Source: Quercus robur
Taxonomy: Eukaryota; Streptophyta; Magnoliopsida; Fagales; Fagaceae
Assembly: GCF_932294415.1 (NCBI RefSeq)
Contig: NC_065538.1
Location: 15,891,830 to 15,955,829, forward strand
Direction of reading: 5' to 3'
DNA length: 64,000 bases
In this document: piece by piece, positions 34,371 to 45,392 of the stretch
Numbering within the stretch: the first letter of the stretch is position 1
How the letters are laid out: every line of letters starts with the position of its first letter
Notes under the pieces: model-generated
Seen by the model: only the letters and a program-made list of their open reading frames with translations
Told to the model about the DNA's origin: nothing
Databases searched by the model: none
Program-made: the position numbers and the translations under genes

Positions 34371-35480
34371 TGTAAGGTTGAATTTATTCAACCATCTAAT
34401 TGGCTTTATTCCGTGCCAAATTTGCTTGTAATTCAGCATTTAGTAACCCTGTATTTAGGTGGGATTGTTGTAAGGGTAGTGAGTGAGATAGAGTGAAGTT
34501 TGTTCAAGAGTGTGCAAGAAAACAGAGTGTCGCGGCTGGGACTCGCGGGTGGACTCGCGGCTTCAACCCGCCAGAAGATGCACACGTGCCAAGCATGCTG
34601 GAAGATGAACAGTCATGCTAGCTGGAGCACTACAGGACAAAACAGGACAACTGGCCATACGGTTAACTCGCGACTGGATCTCGCGACTTGGTCAAGCCGC
34701 GAGGTCAAGCCGCGAGCCACCCCTGTTTTGGAAAAACCTGACGTTTCGCATTCCTCTTCACTCCAGTATAAATACCCTTTTAACCCACGATTGAAAGAGA
34801 GCTTCCAGAGAGAATTTTGAGAGAGAAACCCTAAAGAAAAACCAGATTGTTTCACCCACAATCTCTACCTTAGAGTCTCATCAAAATCCCTCACTCTCTT
34901 CCTCTCCATTGTCAAATCCTTGAGAGGCTTTATACCAAACCTGGTTCTCAACATTATCATCTCTGTGAGATAGTCGTTTGGAGTTCTGGGAAGCAGTTAG
35001 GAAGGAGCCAATATTCATTGGTTGATGCTACGGTGTAGTAGCGGAATCCGGAAAGCTAGAAAAGAAAAAGGTTCGGCGCAACCTCGTTGGAGCAAGAAGC
35101 TTGGAGGGCTTAGGTGCATTGGGTAGATTAGGCTTGGAGGGTCTATTGCTGTCCTTGTATCCCAACTGTATTTTCTAGTGGATTGATTACCGCTTGGAGG
35201 GCGGCGGAGAGGTTTTTCGCCGAGGTCTTCGGTTTCCTCTTCGATAACATATCTGGTGTTATCTCTGTGTTTGCATCTTCCTTCCTCTCTATCTCTGCCT
35301 TTACATTATCTGCTGTGGTTTATTTTGTTGTGGCTTAGATAGTTGTTTAATCAATTCCATATTACAGCATATGTTAAGTTTCCGCACACTAGTTGTTTAA
35401 CATATTGCTTGTGTTGGTTAAGTTGGTTTTTGGGGGTCTAAACGTTCAAAAGTGTTTTTGTACACGTTTTTGAACTTTCA
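34371..35480 (+). repeat. 3' LTR of element A
   Basis: 1110 bp, the same ends as the 5' LTR and about seven differences from it. Followed by ATCAT and then intron sequence of receptor-kinase copy 2. Confidence 0.95.
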
Positions 35481-36996
35481 ATCATTATTATAAGAAACAT
35501 AAGTGAGGAGAATGTATTCTTTGTTTACTTGAATATAGGTCTTGTATTTCAATTCTAACTATTATTCTTGTCTTTCTTTCTTCTCTTAAGTCCCCACAAG
35601 ACAGCCACAACAATCAATGAGAGGATGAGCAATACACCAACCGATGCCCCTATCGGAACAGCAATATTGTTCTTCTTTTTGCATGATCCAAGTCCACAAA
35701 CATTTAAATTTTCATCCACACTAGAGCAAATAAAGGATGGTGGTGAGATCATGTATTATGAAAGGAAAATAATTGTTATAATGAAGGGTTACATTATCTT
35801 CGAAAAAAATCGTACCTTAGTAATAGCGAACCATTCTTCGATCTTTCAATGAGGTCAGCTGGAATAGTACCAGTGAGTTGATTTTTTTCTAAGTTTCTGC
35901 AAAGGTAGGGAGAATATGATTTTTGTCATTTCTAACAAATTAAGAAATTTTTAGCAACAATCTTAAAATTCAACTTACAGGACCCTCAAGTATTGCAATT
36001 GCGAAAGGAAATCAGGTACTGATCCAGTAAGATTATTGTTTGATATATCCCTGAGATGACAAAATCACTTACCTCGTCATAAAAATTGTAAGCAAATTTG
36101 GTAATCATTATCATGTTTTTACATTTTTTATTAAGGAAATTGCAAATACTTACAAATATTGTAACATTATGAGATTTGATATATAAACAGATACCACTCC
36201 AGTCAATCCACTAGAGGACAAGTTCTTGGTTCAATTTACATTTCGAAGTAAGAGATACTTCAAAAATAAGTTTCCAAGTCATAAGGCTTATATGAATGAA
36301 TAAACTTACAAGGATGTTATTCTAGGTGGGTTAATAATATCGTAGCTGCAATTTAAACCTGCCCATGAGTATGCTTGTGGGAGACACGGATCTCCTTCCC
36401 AATTTCTTTGTATTCCGTATGCTAACTTGATTTTTGTGATGGCATCAACTATAACATTTTCATATGCATCCAAATAAGTTTAAAAAAAGTACAAAATAGA
36501 ATAAGGCACTAGATGACATGCATGTGTGGAAGAAAACATACCATCTTGTTGGTTTGTTCCTGGTTTTGAGAGATCTCTAATTGAATATATCTCGAGTGCA
36601 TTGAGGATAGGTGGCAGTGTTGAACTTTTTGTTTTGGAGATTAAAAGATCATAATTTTGGGCAATCGCCAAGATGGATGTGCTGTACACTGTGGATGTGT
36701 ACAAGTATTGAGGAACAATAGGTCCCTAAAAGAACTTCCCATTTGCTGTAACGTTGAATGATCTGGACTGATTAGCTTTGAGGTTTACAACTTCAGCAAA
36801 GTGCATGTAGACATAGTATTGTGAGGAAGTAGCATTCTGCGAATTCCAATTCAACTCCAGAGCACTAACATTAATTGGAGTGGAAGCAGTACTCATAACA
36901 ATAGAGGGTGGTTGGTAATAATTGTTACTTTGGGAGTCAATAAGAAGTGAGGTACTTAAAGTTGTAGACGAATTATAGTTGAAGGGAGTCCAAATG
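35481..36996 (-). pseudogene. Receptor-kinase copy 2: TM, LRR and C-terminal malectin exons
   Basis: Minus-strand exons with GT/AG sites. Malectin exon 36542-36996 codes IWTPFNYNSSTTLS through SKPGTNQQD. LRR cap exon 36310-36448 codes NWEGDPCLP. LRR exons lie at 36154-36225, 35979-36050 and 35816-35896. The juxtamembrane/TM exon starting at 35720 codes CGLGSCKKKNN, then a hydrophobic helix and KRRKK. Exon lengths (139, 72, 72, 81) equal those of copy 1, so the two are paralogues. The malectin exon has an in-frame TAG at 36726-36728, where the family has an aromatic residue before GPI. Element B cuts this exon on the right, A the intron on the left. Confidence 0.88.
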
Positions 36997-38106
36997 TCTA
37001 AGGTTGAATTTATTCAACCATCTAATTGGCTTTATTCCGTGCCAAATTTGCTTGTAAATCAGCATTTAGTAACCCTGTATTTAGGTGGGATTGTTGTAAG
37101 GGTAGTGAGTGAGATAGTGTGAAGATTGCTCAAGAGTGTGCAAGAAAACAGAGTGTCGCGGCTGGGACTCGCGGGTGGACTCGCGGCTTCAACCCGCCAG
37201 AAGATGCACACGTGCCAAGCATGCTGGAAGATGAACAGTCATGCTAGCTGGAGCACTACAAGACAAAACAGGACAACTGGCCATACGGTTAACTCGCGAC
37301 TGGAACTCGCGACTTAGTCAAGCCGCGAGGTCAAGCCGCGAGCCACCCCTGTTTTGGAAAAACCTGACGTTTCGCATTCCTCTTCACTCCAGTATAAATA
37401 CCCTTTTAACCCACGATTGAAAGAGAGCTTCCAGAGAGAATTTTGAGAGAGAAACCCTAAAGAAAAACCAGATTGTTTCACCCACAATCTCTACCTTAGA
37501 GTCTCATCAAAATCCCTCACTCTCTTCCTCTCCATTGTCAAATCCTTGAGAGGCTTTATACCAAACCTGGTTCTCACCATTATCATCTCTGTGAGACAGT
37601 CGTTTGGAGTTCTAGGAAGCAGTTAGGAAGGAGCCAATATTCATTGGTTGATGCTACGGTGTAGTAGCGGAATCCGGAAAGCTAGAAAAGAAAAAGGTTC
37701 GGCGCAACCTCGTTGGAGCAAGAAGCTTGGAGGGCTTAGGTGCATTGGGTAGATTAGGCTTGGAGGGTCTATTGCTGTCCTTGTATCCCAACTGTATTTT
37801 CTAGTGGATTGATTACCGCTTGGAGGGCGGCGGAGAGGTTTTTCGCCGAGGTCTTCGGTTTCCTCTTCGATAACATATCTGGTGTTATCTCTGTGTTTGC
37901 ATCTTCCTTCCTCTCTATCTCTGCCTTTACATTATCTGCTGTGGTTTATTTTGTTGTGGCTTAGATAGTTGTTTAATCAATTCCATATTACAGCATATGT
38001 TAAGTTTCCGCACACTAGTTGTTTGACATATTGCTTGGGTTGGTTAAGTTGGTTTTTGGGGGTCTAAACGTTCAAAAGTGTTCTTGTACACGTTTTTGAA
38101 CTTTCA
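36997..38106 (+). repeat. 5' LTR of element B
   Basis: 1110 bp; starts TCTAAGG instead of TGTAAGG (second base mutated), ends CTTTCA. CGCG motifs at 37150-37350 precede TATAAAT at 37393-37399. Confidence 0.95.
37150..37399 (+). promoter_or_regulatory. U3 promoter of element B
   Basis: CGCG repeats followed by TATAAAT at 37393-37399, nearly identical to element A. Confidence 0.65.
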
Positions 38107-38108
38107 AT

Positions 38109-38120
38109 TGGTATCAGAGC
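38109..38120 (+). other. Primer binding site of element B
   Basis: TGGTATCAGAGC two bases inside the LTR. Confidence 0.92.
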
Positions 38121-38177
38121 GGGTACACAGCTGTTTGGTTTCATTACCAATGTGTGATCCTTGACTCCCTTTTTGAG

Positions 38178-40148
38178 ATGGATAGGTCTCAATCCCTTAA
38201 TGCACCTCCATATTTTGATGGAAGTAATTATACGTTTTGGAAGGTTCGTATGAGAGCTTTTTTATGCTCTATTGATGAATCCGTGTGGGATGCTGTTGAG
38301 ATTGGTTGGACCAAACCTGAGGCAGCGAAATCCACATGGGATAAGGCAGCACTTGCTGCATCTAATGCTAACAGTAAAGCACTAAATGCTATTTTCTGTG
38401 GTGTGTCTCCAGATGAATTTCACAGGATTTCTCACATTACCATTGCCAAAGATGCATGGGAGATTCTGGAAACAACTTATGAAGGCACGAAGAAAGTGAA
38501 AGATACCAAGTTACAAATGCTGACCACTCGGTTTGAGGAGCTCAAGATGAGTGAGGATGAGTCTTTCGACTCTTTCTATGGGAAGTTAAATGAAGTGGTT
38601 GTCAGTAAGTTTAACTTGGGGGAGAAGATGGAGGACTCAAAGATTGTAAGGAAGATCCTTCGATCATTGCCGGAAAGCTTCCGTGCTAAGGTGACAGCCA
38701 TTGAAGAGAGCAAGGATCTTGACGACATCAGAGTACAGGAGCTGGTTGGTTCTCTGCAGACCTATGAGATGTCGCTGCCAAATCAACGGAATAGCAAATC
38801 CCTTGCTCTAAAGACCACTAATGAGAAGGTGGAAGATCAAGGCTCATCGGGAGAAGACATGGTGGACAAAGATGTAGCCTATCTTGTTAAAAATTTCAGA
38901 AAGTTTTTGAAATTCAAAAACAATGGAAAATTTGATGATAAGAGAAAATTCCAAAATTCTGGAAGGGAGAAGAGGGATTTCAACAGGAAAGATGGAAAAG
39001 AATCCCAATCCACACAAGGTGTCACTTGTTTTGAATGCAACGGGCATGGACACTTTAAGAGGGAATGTCCGAATTATTTGAAATCGAAAGGCAAGGTGTA
39101 TGCCACGACCCTGAGTGACTCAGATTCGTCCGACTCAGAATCTGAAGAGAGCTGTGATGGAGAAGGGAACTACTCAGCTTTCATGACTATTGCTCATGTT
39201 GAGTCTTCGGATGAATTGAATTTGCTTGTTCAAGACCTTGGAGAACATAGTGAGGATGACTCACTAGGAATTGTTGAAGAATCGGAAGCTGAAGAAGAAG
39301 AAAGCACAGCAACTCTTCAAGAAAATTACAACTCACTCTTGGAGAAGTCGGGTGAATACACAAGGGTGGCCAAGGCTGCTGTGAGAAAGATGAAGAAGGC
39401 TGAGGAGGACTACAAAAGTCTCCTAATCCGGTATAGGGAGGCCAAATGCAAGATTGAAACTCTGAATGGTGAGCTGTCCGAAGCTTACACTAAAGTGAGA
39501 TTTCTTGAGAATGAGGTTGTTCAAGCAAATGCAAAAATAGAGAGGGTCACCACCAAGAAGCTTGACGATGTTATATCTTCTCAAAAGAGTTTCTCAGACA
39601 AATCTGGACTGGGATATACCGGAGGAAGTAGTTCAACTGGAAATGTCACCAAAGAAGTGAAGTTTGTCAAAGCCAAAGATCCAGTTGTAGCTGACCTTAC
39701 TGGTGTGAAGCTCGAGGTGGAGGAGAAGAAGAATGTGGTGGACCAACGGATGCTGAATCATCGTAATCAATATGTGGGCAGGTCTGAGTCTCGTGCCAAG
39801 TCACGTCCACGACCACAAAGAGGTCCTAAAGGAATGTATGTGTGCTATTATTGCGGACTTCAAGGGCACAGTCGACCAAATTGCCAAAAGCTGAGAGCAA
39901 AGAACAGTGCAACTCCTCAAAGGTCAGGAGGACCAAGAATTGATAGGAGAACTTGGGCAGGGGATCAACCTAGAGAGCAAAATGGAGATCCCGGAATGAT
40001 GAACGTGATGAAGATGATTGGTGCATTCACCAACTGCTTGGAAAGCTTCTCACGAAGGTTTGAAAGCCCTAACTCCCGTACCCAATCCTTTAAGGAAATC
40101 ACCCCAAACGCAAGTGACGTGTGGGTGAAAAGGGGTACTCATGCATAA
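38178..40148 (+). CDS. gag: gag of element B (intact, 656 codons)
   Basis: Capsid and nucleocapsid protein of a Sirevirus-type copia element. ATG 38178 (MDRSQSLNAPPYFDGSNY) was chosen because it starts the conserved DUF4219/UBN2 region; an in-frame ATG eight codons upstream is possible. Residues ~1-230 form the UBN2-type domain (FWKVRMRAFL, EELKMSEDESFDSFY, ILRSLPESF). Zinc knuckle CFECNGHGHFKREC lies at ~284-297. An acidic Ser-rich linker follows, then a coiled coil at ~370-465 and a second knuckle CYYCGLQGHSRPNC at ~556-569. The end is VWVKRGTHA. Translation stops just before the place where the protease would start in a fused polyprotein. It could assemble particles that package element RNA, but it brings no enzymes. 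Confidence 0.9.
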   Translation: MDRSQSLNAPPYFDGSNYTFWKVRMRAFLCSIDESVWDAVEIGWTKPEAAKSTWDKAALAASNANSKALNAIFCGVSPDEFHRISHITIAKDAWEILETTYEGTKKVKDTKLQMLTTRFEELKMSEDESFDSFYGKLNEVVVSKFNLGEKMEDSKIVRKILRSLPESFRAKVTAIEESKDLDDIRVQELVGSLQTYEMSLPNQRNSKSLALKTTNEKVEDQGSSGEDMVDKDVAYLVKNFRKFLKFKNNGKFDDKRKFQNSGREKRDFNRKDGKESQSTQGVTCFECNGHGHFKRECPNYLKSKGKVYATTLSDSDSSDSESEESCDGEGNYSAFMTIAHVESSDELNLLVQDLGEHSEDDSLGIVEESEAEEEESTATLQENYNSLLEKSGEYTRVAKAAVRKMKKAEEDYKSLLIRYREAKCKIETLNGELSEAYTKVRFLENEVVQANAKIERVTTKKLDDVISSQKSFSDKSGLGYTGGSSSTGNVTKEVKFVKAKDPVVADLTGVKLEVEEKKNVVDQRMLNHRNQYVGRSESRAKSRPRPQRGPKGMYVCYYCGLQGHSRPNCQKLRAKNSATPQRSGGPRIDRRTWAGDQPREQNGDPGMMNVMKMIGAFTNCLESFSRRFESPNSRTQSFKEITPNASDVWVKRGTHA

Positions 40149-41185
40149 GCATTATAACATGTCCATGCATTAATACTTCCTATGCTTTGTGACTATGTTT
40201 GTTTGGTATGCTTGTTGTTTTTGATTTTGGTTGTTTGCTTGATTATTCTTCTTGTGAATATTTCTTAATTGTGTTTTATCAATCTTTTTGTTTCTTGAGT
40301 CAAAAATCCAAAAATTACATAAAAAATTTGAAAATCAAAAAGCTTAATTGACTTTGTTGAGTTTTTGTCTTAAAACTCGTTTTGCCTTGTACCTTTGTGC
40401 AAATGGCTTAGTGCATTTTCGAGCATTGCTTGTTTTCATGCACTCATATCACTATGGGAAAAATCTTGAAATCTATGTGATTGTTGTAAATAGATCTTCA
40501 AACTTGTCATGAATGATTAGTGAATGGTTATGTTGATCTTGAAACATGCATAGACTTGTGTCTATATCTCTTCCCACTTTTTATTTTTTGCTAAAAAGAG
40601 CTCACCAAATGTAAATCTCCAAATGAAAAGAGATATTGAGCTGCAAAAGCCTGTCGCACATTCTAGTATTTGACTAGGAAAAAGGGTAAGCGACCTTATA
40701 TTAAAAGTGAAATTTCTTTCAAAAAGGCCAAAGGCCTGTTCTTCAAAGAGAAATGTTATATATCCCTCTCACAATGAGAGATGATTGCCTCAAAAGATCA
40801 AATGTTTTGGCTGAAAGTGGAGTCAAATGAAAAGCTCCAAGTTATGTTATCAAGTTATGTGGGAGGTCATATATTCATATTTCTATAATTGAGATTGGTC
40901 ACATGATCTAGTGCTAATTGTGTATGCCTTGGTTGAATTGATCATTGAAGCTTCACATTAGACAAATGACTATTTCATTGTTGATATCCACACACAACAC
41001 ATAAGTTTATGTTCGATAAATGCCATATTCATTTGTGTGATTGTACTTGATAAAATGTGTTTTCACATGCTCAATCTTTGTTAATTCAAGCACAAAAAGA
41101 TTTTTGAGTGTTTTAGGTGTTTTTGGAAAGTGTTTTGCTGGAAAAATCTGAAAATTTCAAAAGTTCAGTTTTGCCCTGTTTTGGC
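40149..41185 (+). other. Conserved non-coding segment of element B with a hairpin
   Basis: Same as in A. The hairpin runs from GTCGC (40653-40657) to GCGAC (40690-40694) with the nested CTAGT/ACTAG stem. No credible ORF. Confidence 0.55.
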
Positions 41186-41450
41186 GGCTCAGTCGCGGGT
41201 ATGTCAAGTCGCGTGCCTAAGTCGCGTCTTCGCTGGTCAGTTTTGGCGACTTGTTCGCGAGTGGAAGGTCCAGTCGCGAGATTCACTCAGAGATTTTCGC
41301 GGCTCAGCTCGCGACTCACTCGCGGGTAGACCTTCCAGTCGCGAAAAACACTTAGAAAAATTTTTCAAAATTTTGTTCTTAAGTGCTTTGGCGGCTTGAG
41401 CTGGCGACTATGTGGCGACTTAATCCAGTCGCGAAAATCGCGTGTTTTGC
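41186..41450 (+). promoter_or_regulatory. Internal CGCG array ahead of the accessory ORF (element B)
   Basis: About ten CGCG cores, nearly identical to A. Placed upstream of donor AAAAG|GTATGG at 41608/41609. Confidence 0.5.
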
Positions 41451-41608
41451 AGAAACAGGAGCAGTTTTTAAACCTCTTTCAGTTTTCCCTCGAACTTTTG
41501 TAACTGTTCATCTTCTCTTAAAACTGTTGTTTCCTCCCAAAACTCTTCGTGAATCCATTTTTCAAACCCCTTTGGTGTTTCGTCTCTTCTCCAAATCATC
41601 AAGAAAAG

Positions 41609-42305
41609 GTATGGGTTTTGTCTTCTCAATCTCTTTTTTTTTTTTTTTTTCTCTGCATATTTCTGTTGCTGTTTGGACTGGTATTGTATTCGTTATACTT
41701 ATCTCTATGTGTAATGGGTATGGAATGTCTTGTTTGATATTGTTCTCACCTGTTTTCATGCTGAGCAGTCACAATGTGTTTTTCATTGTTCTGATTTTTG
41801 CTTATTATTGAATCTGAGAATCTTTTCTGAAATGGGTTTGATGTCTATGTGACTTACTCATTACACTTGCCTGAATATTGATGTTGGTGTTTGGTTTTGG
41901 TTACTGAGTTGATATGATAACATAATGTGTGTTTCTCAACCACGTGCTCCAGTGTGGATGTTTGGTTTTTTCATGATTGAAATATTTTCCCCATGTTCAT
42001 GTCTCTGCTGGAGTGATTTATGTTATCTGCTCAAAATGTTCAAATGCTGTTTCTTATTGCATATCATGGTCATGTTAACCTGTCTATATGACAGTTGTGA
42101 TGTCTTTCGTTGTCTTGGTGCACTTTTACCAAGTTTGATGCACGTATTAGTTTGTGCTTCTGTGTTTTGTTGGAAGGTTTGGTTGGGTCTGCACTATATT
42201 CAGTCTGGGTTTATATATTGAAATGTTCGCTATACTGAATCTTGTTGACAATCTTTTGTGGGGTTTTGTTGCTTGGTTCTTTTCTGTTTGTCTGTTCTCT
42301 TGCAG
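41609..42305 (+). other. Candidate intron upstream of the accessory ORF (element B)
   Basis: GTATGG at 41609 to CTTGCAG at 42305, abutting the ATG. The interior is T-rich and includes a poly-T run near 41633-41650. Confidence 0.6.
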
Positions 42306-43451
42306 ATGTCTCGTCGATCTTCCAGGGGTAAAGACATTGTTGCTGACGAACCAGCGACCCCAGTTGCTAAAAGGACTCGTCTATCATCTCAAGCATCTCA
42401 AGATCCCAATGAGGATAGATTCAGAGTTCCCCTTAACTCACACGCCTACTCAAATGTGTTTGACAAGTCAACAACTATAGTGGAGCGGGTAGTAGAGTTC
42501 AACACCTTAGGGACTACTTTCATCCCTCGAATCTTTGAGAAACGAGACTGGGCAAACTTGTTCGGAAACTTTGATGATCCAATGGATGAGCTAGTCAAAG
42601 AATGCTTCTCCAATGCATCTGATCTTGGACCTATCCTCGTTTTCTGGGTCAGAGGAACAGAGTTTAGTGTTACCCCAGACTCCATCGCAAATCTTCTCGG
42701 CATCGCCAGACCTCAGAATGTGAATTTAACTCCCTATGATGAACGAAATCCAGAGGTGGGAGAGATTTTACAAATCCTAGGACACGATCATGAGGTGTCC
42801 AGTGCAGGAACTTCCATCAGCACCGCAAAGTTTGCACCTGAGCTGACCACACTGAAGTTGATCATGTTCACCAATCTCTATCCACTGTCCAACACTACAT
42901 TCATCAATCTTGGGAGAGCTATATTTCTGTGTGACCTCATTACCGGAGCCCCTATTGATATATGTGCTCACATCTACTACAACTTGAGGAAGACCGCGTG
43001 TCGATCTACAGCTCGAGGAATCATTCCATTTTGCAGTCTCGTCATGAAGCTCATCCTTAGTGCAGGCATTACTCCTCCTGCAGATGGTAAAATGTTGACT
43101 CGTCAACGTCCCATTTCTTTGTTCACTCTTCAATCGAGCAGAAGTCACTCCTCCAAATCACCAAGAAGTGCTCACATCTCTCCGGTTCCTTCTTTTGCCC
43201 CTGACTCAGAGACACCTGCACATACCACATCTGCATCTCATGATGTTCCTGAAGCTTCACCGGCTGGTATTCCGCAAGCACAAACTGCTTCTCATACTGA
43301 CAGAGTTGGCAGTGTTCTTGAGCATATTCAGAAATGCGTTGATGAGCTTGTGGCACTTCTCTACTCCACAAACAACCATGTCCAAATGCGACTCGAGACT
43401 ATGGAGAATCAGCTAGATGAGATTCAACGAAAGTTGGACGAGAGTCTTTAG
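42306..43451 (+). CDS. Accessory ORF of element B (plant-transposon-type protein)
   Basis: 381 codons from ATG 42306, intact, and differing from the A protein at only a handful of residues (for example TPDSIANLLGIARP against TPDFIANLLGITRP). The architecture is the same: basic Ser-rich N-terminus, globular Transposase_32-like domain with LGRAIFLCDLITG and PFCSLVMKLILSAG, Ser/Thr/Pro linker, C-terminal coiled coil. No signal peptide or TM segment. The start abuts the splice acceptor. Followed by purine tracts at 43463-43476, 43485-43498 and 43524-43531. Function unknown. Confidence 0.82.
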   Translation: MSRRSSRGKDIVADEPATPVAKRTRLSSQASQDPNEDRFRVPLNSHAYSNVFDKSTTIVERVVEFNTLGTTFIPRIFEKRDWANLFGNFDDPMDELVKECFSNASDLGPILVFWVRGTEFSVTPDSIANLLGIARPQNVNLTPYDERNPEVGEILQILGHDHEVSSAGTSISTAKFAPELTTLKLIMFTNLYPLSNTTFINLGRAIFLCDLITGAPIDICAHIYYNLRKTACRSTARGIIPFCSLVMKLILSAGITPPADGKMLTRQRPISLFTLQSSRSHSSKSPRSAHISPVPSFAPDSETPAHTTSASHDVPEASPAGIPQAQTASHTDRVGSVLEHIQKCVDELVALLYSTNNHVQMRLETMENQLDEIQRKLDESL

Positions 43452-44282
43452 CTATTCGTGACAAAAAGGGGGAGAGCATTCAGTAAGGGGGAGAAAAGTT
43501 CAAAGGGAAGTGTGCATAGTGATAGGGGGAGTACACACATACTTTTGTCATACTTTTGCTTTTTGTCTTATCTTCTAAACTTATGGTTTTTATGGTTTTT
43601 GATACACTGTGTTTTGGTGTATAACTGTTTCTAACTCTTTTCATATACTCTTGGTTTAAACTTTAATATATGTTTGATGATGTTATTCTGGTATTTGTTG
43701 GTTTGTACCCATATGCTTTTGTAAGCTTTTAGGGTTATTGTTTTATGCATAGTTTGTAGGCTTTATGGTATGTACCATGCTTAAGTGCAGCCTTTATGCT
43801 ATGTTGAAATCAGTACTTTAATCTAAATGTTCTGCATTTTGGTTTATGTACTGTCACTCTTGTGCCCTTGTAGGATTGTTCCTAGATGCATATGCCATGT
43901 GTGCTATGCATTGGTTGAGTGTTGAGCATACAAGTATCTTGCCTTGTGCTTGTTAACTTGTATGTCTTTGTGTTCATTCCAAGTATGAATGAGCACTGTG
44001 ATCACTACCTTGTGGTGTTCACTTGATTGATCAAGCCATGGTTTGTTTATTAACTCCATCTTTGCTTGATCTCATATTGCCTGTTTCATATGCATTTATA
44101 ATTTTCTGCTTACAATGATCATGGTGTATTGTTGTGTTTCAGGAGTTTATGTTCATATGATTCAAGTGCTTCACAGCTTCTAGAGTTAGGTGTGAGTGAG
44201 TTTTGATCAACTGTTCCCAACTCACATGTTAAGTCTAGAGTCTGTTTTAGGGTTTTGTCACGGAATAGCCAAAGGGGGAGAT
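43452..44282 (+). other. 3' non-coding region of element B with polypurine tracts
   Basis: Three upstream AGGGGGAG-type tracts and the LTR-adjacent AAGGGGGAGA at about 44271-44281. Otherwise T-rich UTR-like sequence. Confidence 0.75.
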
Positions 44283-45392
44283 TGTAAGGTTGAATTTATT
44301 CAACCATCTAATTGGCTTTATTCCGTGCCAAATTTGCTTGTAAATCAGCATTTAGTAACCCTGTATTTAGGTGGGATTGTTGTAAGGGTAGTGAGTGAGA
44401 TAGTGTGAAGATTGCTCAAGAGTGTGCAAGAAAACAGAGTGTCGCGGCTGGGACTCGCGGGTGGACTCGCGGCTTCAACCCGCCAGAAGATGCACACGTG
44501 CCAAGCATGCTGGAAGATGAACAGTCATGCTAGCTGGAGCACTACAAGACAAAACAGGACAACTGGCCATACGGTTAACTCGCGACTGGAACTCGCGACT
44601 TAGTCAAGCCGCGAGGTCAAGCCGCGAGCCACCCCTGTTTTGGAAAAACCTGACGTTTCGCATTCCTCTTCACTCCAGTATAAATACCCTTTTAACCCAC
44701 GATTGAAAGAGAGCTTCCAGAGAGAATTTTGAGAGAGAAACCCTAAAGAAAAACCAGATTGTTTCACCCACAATCTCTACCTTAGAATCTCAACAAATTC
44801 CCTCACTCTCTTCCTCTCCATTGTCAAATCCTTGAGAGGCATTATACCAAACCTGGTTCTCACCATTATCATCTCTGTGAGACAGTCGTTTGGAGTTCTG
44901 GGAAGCAGTTAGGAAGGAGCCAATATTCATTGGTTGATGCTACGGTGTAGTAGCGGAATCCGGAAAGCTAGAAAAGAAAAAGGTTCGGCGCAACCTCGTT
45001 GGAGCAAGAAGCTTGGAGGGCTTAGGTGCATTGGGTAGATTAGGCTTGGAGGGTCTATTGCTGTCCTTATATCCCAACTGTATTTTCTAGTGGATTGATT
45101 ACCGCTTGGAGGGCGGCGGAGAGGTTTTTCGCCGAGGTCTTCGGTTTCCTCTTCGATAACATATATGGTGTTATCTCTGTGTTTGCATCTTCCTTCCTCT
45201 CTATCTCTGCCTTTACATTATCTGCTGTGGTTTATTTTGTTGTGGCTTAGATAGTTGTTTAATCAATTCCATATTACAGCATATGTTAAGTTTCCGCACA
45301 CTAGTTGTTTGACATATTGCTTGGGTTGGTTAAGTTGGTTTTTGGGGGTCTAAACGTTCAAAAGTGTTCTTGTACACGTTTTTGAACTTTCA
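44283..45392 (+). repeat. 3' LTR of element B
   Basis: 1110 bp starting TGTAAGG and ending CTTTCA, followed by the AAATG duplication and the resumed malectin exon (VYDRIW). Confidence 0.95.

Larger units (their letters stand above)
27088..35480 (+). mobile_element. Element A: copia retrotransposon with Gag and accessory ORF, no pol
   Basis: A structurally complete 8393-bp insertion with two 1110-bp LTRs and target duplication ATCAT (27083-27087 and 35481-35485). PBS, repeated purine tracts and TG...CA ends are present. The interior carries gag (two one-base frameshifts) and the accessory ORF (intact). Between gag and the accessory ORF there is no protease, integrase, RT or RNase H at all, so it depends on enzymes from elsewhere. 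The LTRs differ at about seven positions by eye, so it is young. Almost identical to element B over its whole length. Confidence 0.95.
36997..45392 (+). mobile_element. Element B: copia retrotransposon with intact Gag and accessory ORF, no pol
   Basis: An 8396-bp insertion with 1110-bp LTRs and target duplication AAATG (36992-36996 and 45393-45397) in the malectin exon of receptor-kinase copy 2. The PBS and repeated purine tracts are intact. Unlike A, the gag frame is open throughout; the accessory ORF is intact too. Pol is entirely absent. LTRs differ at about eight positions by eye. Of all elements here, B is the best candidate for recent mobility with enzymes supplied in trans. Confidence 0.95.

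Noticed and set aside
27088..45392. Calling A and B autonomous full-length copia elements
   Set aside because: LTRs, PBS and purine tracts are complete, but no protease, integrase, RT or RNase H is encoded between gag and the accessory ORF.
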